A stretch of DNA of 64,000 nucleotides from Cutibacterium acnes (lineage in GTDB: Bacteria > Actinomycetota > Actinomycetes > Propionibacteriales > Propionibacteriaceae): contig NZ_CP023676.1 of assembly GCF_003030305.1 (NCBI RefSeq), positions 1,178,001 through 1,242,000 on the forward strand, in the 5' to 3' direction. Under the pieces are notes generated by a model. That model was not told the origin of the DNA and ran no database searches. It worked only from the letters and a program-made list of their open reading frames with translations. Of the stretch, positions 58,238 through 64,000 are shown piece by piece. The translations under genes were made by a program, and so were the position numbers. Each line of letters begins with the position of its first letter. The stretch's first letter is position 1.

Positions 58238-59266
58238 ATGTCGGTGGAACGCTCGCCCGTCGATCCGTCGGCCGAACCCCCTGAAAAGGCTGAAGAAGCA
58301 GCTCTACGTCCTGGCGCGCTGGCAGAGTTCGGAGGACAACAGCGAGTCGCCGATCAACTAGGTCTGGTCCTTGCCGCGTCGAAGTCCCGTGGTACGACCC
58401 CCGACCATGTTCTGCTGTCGGGGCCGCCAGGTCTTGGGAAGACGACCTTGGCCATGATTATTGCCTCCGAAATGTCGGCACCAATCCGTATTTCCTCGGG
58501 TCCTGCCATTCAGCACGCTGGGGATCTGGCTGCGATCTTGTCCTCGTTAGTACCCGGCGAAGTGTTCTTTCTTGACGAGATCCACCGGATGTCCAAGCCT
58601 GCCGAAGAAATGCTTTACCTGGCTATGGAGGATTTCCGGGTCGACGTTGTTGTGGGTAAAGGGCCGGGAGCTACCGCGATTCCGATTGAGATCCCACCGT
58701 TCACCCTGGTGGGGGCAACAACGCGAGCTGGGCTGCTTCCGGGGCCGTTGCGTGACCGCTTCGGCTTTACTGCCCAGCTTGACTACTACGAGGTAGCTGA
58801 TCTCGAACGGATCGTGACGCGATCGGCCGGGGTCATCGGAGTTGAGCTTGCTGAAGGTGCGGCACACACGATTGCGTCGCGGTCTCGCGGTACGCCCCGT
58901 ATCGCGAACCGCTTGCTGCGACGGGTCCGTGACTGGGCAGACGTTCATCATGAGTCTCCTGTGACGCCGCAAGGAGCCGAGACCGCCCTTGACCTCTACG
59001 AGGTTGATCCGTTGGGTCTGGACCGCCTCGACAGGGCGGTTCTCCATGCGGTGTGTCTAAAGTTCGGGGGCGGGCCGGTAGGCTTGTCAACCCTTGCTAT
59101 TAGCGTGGGGGAGGAGCCACAGACGGTTGAGGAAGTTGCTGAACCTTTCCTGGTACGACTTGGTTTTCTCATGCGCACCCCGAGGGGCCGCGTCGCTACT
59201 GATCGAGCTTGGCGACATCTCGGCCTTGAACCACCTCCCGACAGTTCCGGTGAGGGGCTGTTCTGA
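58238..59266 (+). CDS. ruvB: Holliday junction branch migration ATPase RuvB
   Basis: A 342-residue AAA+ motor. Walker A is GPPGLGKTT (about 67), Walker B FFLDEIHR (about 109), sensor 1 LVGATTRAG and the arginine finger region GPLRDRFG; a winged-helix domain ends the protein ([22 protein letters not shown]). AGGAAGGAGA lies directly before the ATG at 58238. Confidence 0.97.
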   Translation: MSVERSPVDPSAEPPEKAEEAALRPGALAEFGGQQRVADQLGLVLAASKSRGTTPDHVLLSGPPGLGKTTLAMIIASEMSAPIRISSGPAIQHAGDLAAILSSLVPGEVFFLDEIHRMSKPAEEMLYLAMEDFRVDVVVGKGPGATAIPIEIPPFTLVGATTRAGLLPGPLRDRFGFTAQLDYYEVADLERIVTRSAGVIGVELAEGAAHTIASRSRGTPRIANRLLRRVRDWADVHHESPVTPQGAETALDLYEVDPLGLDRLDRAVLHAVCLKFGGGPVGLSTLAISVGEEPQTVEEVAEPFLVRLGFLMRTPRGRVATDRAWRHLGLEPPPDSSGEGLF

Positions 59267-59281
59267 CCACATTGACCGAGT

Positions 59282-59299
59282 CGGGGTAGCATGACCCCG
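59282..59299 (+). terminator. Small hairpin between ruvB and yajC
   Basis: CGGGGT (59282-59287) pairs with ACCCCG (59294-59299) around a 6-base loop, with further partial pairing outside. It lies 15 bases after ruvB and may weakly separate ruvCAB from yajC-secDF. No T-run follows. Confidence 0.3.
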
Positions 59300-59326
59300 G
59301 TCACACCCGAAGACAAGGAACGTTTT

Positions 59327-59758
59327 ATGCCTCTTCTCGCTAGCCCGCTGGGCGGATTCATGCCCCTGCTGATCATTTTTATCGTGCTCATTGGTTTCAC
59401 GTTGTGGCAGGGTAAGCGGCAGGTCAAAAAACAGCAGGAGGAGCGCGTTCAACTCGAGTCACGTCTTGAGGTTGGTACTCGCGTCGTGCTGAGCAGCGGC
59501 CTGTTCGTAACCATTACCCATATCGGGGACAAACAGGCCGTGGTTGAGCTCGCCCCGGGCGTTGAGGTGAGCGTTCTCAAGCAGGCGATTGTTCGGCCCG
59601 CTGGTGACGAGGAGGAGTTCGCGTTCGCTGACGACGTCCCGACCGAGAACTCCACGGTTCATGACGATGTCGCTACCGAATCGGCGAATGATGTGCTGAC
59701 CTCTCCCGAGGCGTCGGCTGTAAATGCTCATACCTCTGACGAGCAGCCGCAGGCCTGA
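59327..59758 (+). CDS. yajC: Preprotein translocase accessory subunit YajC
   Basis: A 143-residue protein with one N-terminal membrane segment (about 10-30, MPLLIIFIVLIGFTLW) followed by the conserved cytoplasmic core RKQVKKQQEE-like helix and RVVLSSGLFVTITHIG strand region. The last about 45 residues are acidic and Ser/Thr-rich, an extension common in actinobacteria. I start it at 59327; an in-frame ATG at 59291 lies in the preceding hairpin. It is followed by secD and secF, its partners in the SecDF-YajC complex. Confidence 0.92.
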   Translation: MPLLASPLGGFMPLLIIFIVLIGFTLWQGKRQVKKQQEERVQLESRLEVGTRVVLSSGLFVTITHIGDKQAVVELAPGVEVSVLKQAIVRPAGDEEEFAFADDVPTENSTVHDDVATESANDVLTSPEASAVNAHTSDEQPQA

Positions 59759-59788
59759 TATCCACCAAGATCAAGGAATTTATTCGAC

Positions 59789-61489
59789 GTGGCAACGAAA
59801 AAGCGAACACACCATCCGGGTAGAACCCTGGTGATCTTCCTGGTAATCATCATTGTCATGTACGTGCTCATGGGAGTTATGCGTACTTGGTCACCCAAGC
59901 TCGGCTTGGACCTCAGGGGAGGCACCTCCGTTACTCTGACAGCCAAGACCGAAGACGGCAAAGCTCCGTCAGCGACGAGTCTCGAGCAGGCCCGTCTCAT
60001 CATCGGGCAGCGAGTGAACGCGCTCGGAGTGGGCGAGTCGTCGGTCAAGACGATGGGTGATCGCAACATCGTCGTGTCGGCCCCGAACGTCGAGAGCTCC
60101 AAGCTTGTGGAGATGGTCGGTCAGACCGCTCAACTTGGATTCCGTATGGTTTATGCAGAGGAACCAGTGAGCCAGAAGAGCCCGACCCCCGGAAAGGCAA
60201 AGCCATCTGCACCATCTGCCCTTCCTACTGTTGAGCCCAGTGCCAGCGCCTCGGCTGCCCCAGATGCGTCTGCTAGTTCCAAGGGTGGTACCACATCCAG
60301 TGCTTCGCAGTACAACGAGAAGGATCCTCAGTCGGCTGCCAAGATGGTAAAGGCTGCCGAGGAGTGGAAGCCCACGCCCGAAGATCAGAAGGCCTTCGAG
60401 GACTATAAGTGTGCGAAGTCGGTTGATTCGCCAGGTGATAAGCCACTCGTGACCTGTGATCGTGAACGCACCATGAAATATTTGTTGTCCCCGGTCGCCA
60501 TTACCGGCACCCAGGTCGTCAGTGCTGATTCAGGCATCCCGCAGGGGCAGTTGTCCTACGTGGTTAACTTGAAATTCAATTCCATTGGCACCACCTCGTT
60601 CAGTGACGCTACGACATACCTGTGTTCTAAGATGAGCCCACAGAATCAGTTTGCGGTCGTCCTCGATGGTAAAGTTATCTCTTCCCCGCAGCTCAACGGC
60701 AATACCGGCACGTCCTGCCCGATTAACGGTGGCGAGGCTCAGATCTCTGGTCACTTCACCCAAAACAGCGCGGCTGATCTCGCCAACGTCTTGAAATACG
60801 GTGCTCTTCCTCTGTCGTTCGATATTTCCAGCGTCGACAACATTTCGCCCACCCTTGGGGGTGAGCAGCTTCGAGCTGGCATTATCGCTGGCATCATTGG
60901 CCTTATTCTGGTCGGCGGCTACTGCTTGCTGTACTACCGGGGCCTGGGATTGGTGACCCTCGGCTCCCTCGTCATTGCCGGTATCACTACCTACGCAGCC
61001 ATGGTGTTGCTCGGCGAGGCCGTCGGATTCACCCTTTCGCTGGCTGGTATCGCCGGCGCGATCGTGGCCATCGGCGTGACAGCAGACTCCTTTATCGTTT
61101 ACTTTGAACGCATCCGAGACGAGATCCGCGAGGGTCGTACACTACGTACGGCTCTTCAGACTGGTTGGGCAAAGGCCCGGGGCACGATCCTCATGGCTGA
61201 CGGCGTGTCCCTATTGTCTGCCATCGTCTTGTTCGTGCTGTCTGTAGATCAGGTGAAGGGATTTGCCTTCACTCTCGGTCTGACCACAGTGATCGACCTC
61301 ATTATTTGTTTCTTCTTCACCCATCCCATCGTGACCGTGTTGGGACGCACAAGGTTCTGGGGACAAGGTCGACGCGGTTCTGGCCTCGAGGCGGAGCATA
61401 TGGGCGTGACTGAGAGCCAGCTGCTTGGTCGGAGAAGCAGACGATCTGCTTCAAGAGCAAAGCGCACCATCGAGTCGGAGGAGGCCTGA
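59789..61489 (+). CDS. secD: Protein translocase subunit SecD
   Basis: A 566-residue membrane protein that uses the proton gradient to help pull exported proteins across. One N-terminal segment (about 13-32) leads to LGLDLRGGTSVTL, a large extracytoplasmic domain, then five segments from about 365 with GVTADSFIVYFERIRDEIREG. Residues about 130-175 form a Pro/Ala/Ser-rich insertion. The start is GTG 59789. It ends one base before the secF start. Confidence 0.95.
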   Translation: MATKKRTHHPGRTLVIFLVIIIVMYVLMGVMRTWSPKLGLDLRGGTSVTLTAKTEDGKAPSATSLEQARLIIGQRVNALGVGESSVKTMGDRNIVVSAPNVESSKLVEMVGQTAQLGFRMVYAEEPVSQKSPTPGKAKPSAPSALPTVEPSASASAAPDASASSKGGTTSSASQYNEKDPQSAAKMVKAAEEWKPTPEDQKAFEDYKCAKSVDSPGDKPLVTCDRERTMKYLLSPVAITGTQVVSADSGIPQGQLSYVVNLKFNSIGTTSFSDATTYLCSKMSPQNQFAVVLDGKVISSPQLNGNTGTSCPINGGEAQISGHFTQNSAADLANVLKYGALPLSFDISSVDNISPTLGGEQLRAGIIAGIIGLILVGGYCLLYYRGLGLVTLGSLVIAGITTYAAMVLLGEAVGFTLSLAGIAGAIVAIGVTADSFIVYFERIRDEIREGRTLRTALQTGWAKARGTILMADGVSLLSAIVLFVLSVDQVKGFAFTLGLTTVIDLIICFFFTHPIVTVLGRTRFWGQGRRGSGLEAEHMGVTESQLLGRRSRRSASRAKRTIESEEA

Positions 61490-61490
61490 G

Positions 61491-62666
61491 ATGACTGACG
61501 ACATGAACGCCCAGACGTCGTCTGTTGCCACAAAGCGTCCTAGTGATGGCGCGACCGGCAAGAAGCGCAAGCGTAGCTTCACTCATGCCCTGTACACCGG
61601 TGAGATCTCCTACGGGTTTATCCAGCGCCGCAAGGTCTGGTACACCATCACTGCAGTCGTCATCATCATCTCGTTTATCGGCCTGCTAGTACGCGGTCTG
61701 AACCTCGGTATTGAGTTCAAGGGTGGCGTGCAGTTCCGAGCTCCGGCCCACGTTGCTACCTCTACTATTGACGACGTCCGAAAGTCGGTGCTGTCCTCGG
61801 GTGCTCCCGATATGGACGCAACCGAGGTCGTCAGCCTCGGCTCCGATGCTGTCCAGGTGCAGACTCGGGCTCTTAACAATGACGAAACTACGAAGGTTCA
61901 GGAGGCCATTGCTAAGGCCACCGGGACGAAGATGAGCTCGGTCACCTACTCTAAGGTCGGCAGTCAGTGGGGTGAGCAGATCACCGGCAAGGCCATTAAG
62001 GCGTTGGTCGTATTCCTGGTCTTGGTGATGCTGCAGATTTGGGCCTATTTCCGGCATTGGAAGATGTCTATTGCTGCTTTGGTGGCCCTTTTACACGATC
62101 TCATCGTCACCATCGGTATCTATGCGTTGGTTGGATTCACGGTTTCACCGTCAACAGTCATTGGTGTGCTAACGATTCTGGGCTATTCGTTGTACGACAC
62201 CGTCGTGGTCTTCGACAAGGTGCGCGAGAACGTCCAGGACATCGACAAGCGTGATTACACCTTTGCTGAGGGCGCTAACCGAGCCGTCAACCAGGTGCTG
62301 GTGCGGTCTATTAACACCACCATCGTGGGCGTGCTACCTGTCGCCGCGCTGCTCTTCGCTGGTGCCTTTGTGCTGGGGTCCGGGCCGCTCGAAGACCTTG
62401 GTCTGGCCCTGTTCGTCGGAATGATCGTTGGTGCCTACTCTTCGATCTTCATTGCAACCCCGGTGTTTACCCAATTGCGTGAGCACGAGCCAGCCATGAA
62501 AGAGCACACCGCGCGTGTTTTGCGTCGTCGTGAGCGGGCCGCTCAGAAGGCACCACGGGTAACCGGTGAGACCGTTGCCGCGGAAGGTCCACGCGACGTT
62601 ACGACTATCACCGGGAGCGATCGTCACCAGCCACGTCGTTCTACCCGTGCCGAGAGGAAGAAATGA
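61491..62666 (+). CDS. secF: Protein translocase subunit SecF
   Basis: A 391-residue partner of SecD with six membrane segments. LNLGIEFKGGVQF (about 81) and the GYSLYDTVVVFDKVREN block (about 234-250) are signatures; the C-terminal 70 residues are basic and cytoplasmic. ATG 61491 lies one base after the secD stop with GGAGGAGG upstream. It overlaps apt as ATGA. Confidence 0.96.
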   Translation: MTDDMNAQTSSVATKRPSDGATGKKRKRSFTHALYTGEISYGFIQRRKVWYTITAVVIIISFIGLLVRGLNLGIEFKGGVQFRAPAHVATSTIDDVRKSVLSSGAPDMDATEVVSLGSDAVQVQTRALNNDETTKVQEAIAKATGTKMSSVTYSKVGSQWGEQITGKAIKALVVFLVLVMLQIWAYFRHWKMSIAALVALLHDLIVTIGIYALVGFTVSPSTVIGVLTILGYSLYDTVVVFDKVRENVQDIDKRDYTFAEGANRAVNQVLVRSINTTIVGVLPVAALLFAGAFVLGSGPLEDLGLALFVGMIVGAYSSIFIATPVFTQLREHEPAMKEHTARVLRRRERAAQKAPRVTGETVAAEGPRDVTTITGSDRHQPRRSTRAERKK

Positions 62667-63196
62667 CCTACTGTAAGGACCTCATTGCCAGCCTGATCCG
62701 GGATGTCCCGGACTTTCCGGAGCCCGGGGTCACTTTTAAGGACATCACTCCGCTACTGGCAAATCCCAATGGCTATGCGGCTGCGATCTCTGAACTCGTA
62801 GACACTGCTTCTCGTGACGTGGACGTCGTCCTCGGTATGGAGGCACGTGGATTCATGTTCGCCGGGCCGGTAGCTCTCTCCCTCGGAGCCGGATTTGTTC
62901 CTGTCCGCAAACCCGGGAAACTTCCTGGTGACGTCTACTCTCAGTCATTCGTGCTGGAGTACGGCTCTGCGACCCTGACAGTCCATCAGGATGCGGTGCA
63001 GCCCGGTTCCAAGGTGCTCATCGTCGATGACGTCCTCGCGACAGCCGGCACAGTTCGCGCTACGGCCTCCCTCGTGGAGCAGTTGGGCGCAGAACTGGTT
63101 GGTGTATCGGTACTCATAGAGCTGTCGGCGCTGGGCGGTCGCGAGAAACTCGATCGCGCCGGAATCGGTCCTGTCAACGCAGTTCTCACAATCTGA
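62663..63196 (+). CDS. apt: Adenine phosphoribosyltransferase
   Basis: A 177-residue salvage enzyme that makes AMP from adenine and PRPP. The PRPP loop is VLIVDDVLATAGT (about 113-125), and FPEPGVTFKDITPLL and LGMEARGFMFAGPVA are family blocks. It overlaps secF as ATGA. In many actinobacteria relA follows apt; here a potassium channel gene does. Confidence 0.96.
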   Translation: MTYCKDLIASLIRDVPDFPEPGVTFKDITPLLANPNGYAAAISELVDTASRDVDVVLGMEARGFMFAGPVALSLGAGFVPVRKPGKLPGDVYSQSFVLEYGSATLTVHQDAVQPGSKVLIVDDVLATAGTVRATASLVEQLGAELVGVSVLIELSALGGREKLDRAGIGPVNAVLTI

Positions 63197-63198
63197 TC

Positions 63199-64000
63199 AT
63201 GGTCTCGGAATCACCCGAATCCTCGGGGCGCCATAGCGTCTTCGAACAGACCGCTCTGGTCAAGCTTCCATTCAAAGCGACTGAACCTTTTTGGGAGCTG
63301 GTTAAGCGGTTGGCCTGGTCGGCGGTATTGCTGCTGATCAGTACGTTGATTGTGTGGGTCGATCGAGACTCGTATGTTGATTCCACCGCTGGAGACGGCG
63401 TCTCGCTCATTGACGCCTTTTACTATTCAACGGTCACCGTCACCACCACGGGTTACGGTGACATCACCCCAGTCGCGCCGCATGCGCGGCTCATTAACGC
63501 CCTCATCATCACGCCGCTACGCATCACTTTCCTGGTGCTGTTAGTTGGTACCACCCTTGAGATGCTGGCCAATGAGGGGCGACGCGGCCTGCTCGATAGT
63601 GCTTGGAGGAAGCGTATGAGGAATCACACCGTCGTCATTGGGTATGGCACGAAAGGTCGAAGCGCGGTCAATACGTTGCGTAACCACGATGTCCCCGTCG
63701 AGAAGATCGTCGTCATTGATTCCCGCCCCTCTGCTGTAGCTGAGGCCAACCGGTCTGGGCTGGCCGCCTTCGAGGGAGACGCCACTCGCCGTGATCTCTT
63801 GAGGCGAGCTGAGATTAGTAAGGCGCGGGAGGTCGTCATTACCCTCAACCGAGACGACTCGGCGATTCTGACGACGCTGACGGTGCGCCAGCTCAACCCG
63901 CGTTGTCACATCGTTGTTTCCGGTCGAGAGGACGAGAACCTCCCGTTGCTGCGCGAATCTGGTGCCGACGCTGTCGTCACATCTGCTGACGCGGTGGGAC
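63199..64000 (+). CDS. Two-TM potassium channel with RCK (TrkA-N) domain, cut by window end
   Basis: The first 267 codons are present. The order is a cytoplasmic N-terminus, TM1 (about 40-55, LAWSAVLLLISTLIVW), a pore loop with the selectivity filter TTTGYGD (about 81-87), TM2 (about 98-118), then an RCK Rossmann domain starting with HTVVIGYGTKGRSAV (about 141) and continuing past the window. This is the architecture of MthK-like ligand-gated K+ channels. ATG 63199 lies two bases after the apt stop, without an obvious ribosome binding site. Confidence 0.9.
   Translation, partial: MVSESPESSGRHSVFEQTALVKLPFKATEPFWELVKRLAWSAVLLLISTLIVWVDRDSYVDSTAGDGVSLIDAFYYSTVTVTTTGYGDITPVAPHARLINALIITPLRITFLVLLVGTTLEMLANEGRRGLLDSAWRKRMRNHTVVIGYGTKGRSAVNTLRNHDVPVEKIVVIDSRPSAVAEANRSGLAAFEGDATRRDLLRRAEISKAREVVITLNRDDSAILTTLTVRQLNPRCHIVVSGREDENLPLLRESGADAVVTSADAVG

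Noticed and set aside
1-64000. Mobile elements, CRISPR arrays, rRNA and tRNA genes
   Set aside because: I looked for transposase or integrase motifs, regularly spaced repeats and tRNA-like clover-leaf sequences in the gaps and saw none. A dedicated tRNA and repeat scan was not possible here.

Overview
This 64 kb window is chromosomal DNA of a high-GC Gram-positive actinobacterium, most probably a propionibacterium of the Cutibacterium acnes type. The basis is gene order: a GlgE-pathway glycogen operon, gatCAB, hisI-trp-lgt, and yebC-ruvCAB-yajC-secDF-apt are all actinobacterial arrangements. Moderately high GC, frequent GTG starts and 1-8 base start/stop overlaps fit the same picture. The species name is inference. 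I saw no rRNA, tRNA, transposase, integrase, phage gene or CRISPR array. Both ends cut through genes.

Layout. 0-3 kb: the end of a GH65 disaccharide phosphorylase, convergent with a BglF-type PTS permease. 3.2-13.6 kb (minus strand): glgX, then glgE-treS-mak-glgB plus a Nudix gene, which turn trehalose into alpha-glucan by way of maltose-1-phosphate. 13.8-22.6 kb: cysteine desulfurase with mnmA (tRNA thiolation), a MetE-like protein, small membrane proteins, an ACT protein and gatCAB. 22.7-27.8 kb: hisI, a trp cluster and lgt. In this cluster trpE survives only as a 105-codon stump. trpA has lost about 100 internal codons and its catalytic Glu, while trpC and trpB look intact. 27.9-37.2 kb: glutamate synthase gltBD, a membrane protein, a PBP4B-like serine hydrolase and an HdeD-like membrane protein.

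37.2-46.5 kb is the most unusual part. It holds an RpiR-family regulator divergent from murQ, murP (MurNAc PTS), an unknown ORF, a BadF-type amino-sugar kinase, a Tat-exported papain-fold-like hydrolase, a GH1 6-phospho-beta-glycosidase and a complete lactose/cellobiose-type PTS (IIB, IIC, IIA). Together these could form a cell-wall-disaccharide salvage system: trim the peptide outside, import and phosphorylate the disaccharide, split it inside, phosphorylate the released MurNAc, and convert it with MurQ. The second half of the locus is visibly AT-richer than its surroundings.

46.5-47.4 kb has no intact gene and may hold a decayed one. 47.4-64 kb is housekeeping: dnaE, a membrane protein, hisDCBH and priA, yebC, ruvCAB, yajC-secD-secF, apt, and the start of an RCK potassium channel. 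Several genes without a Shine-Dalgarno sequence have a TAGnnT box 6-7 bases before the start codon, which suggests leaderless transcripts.
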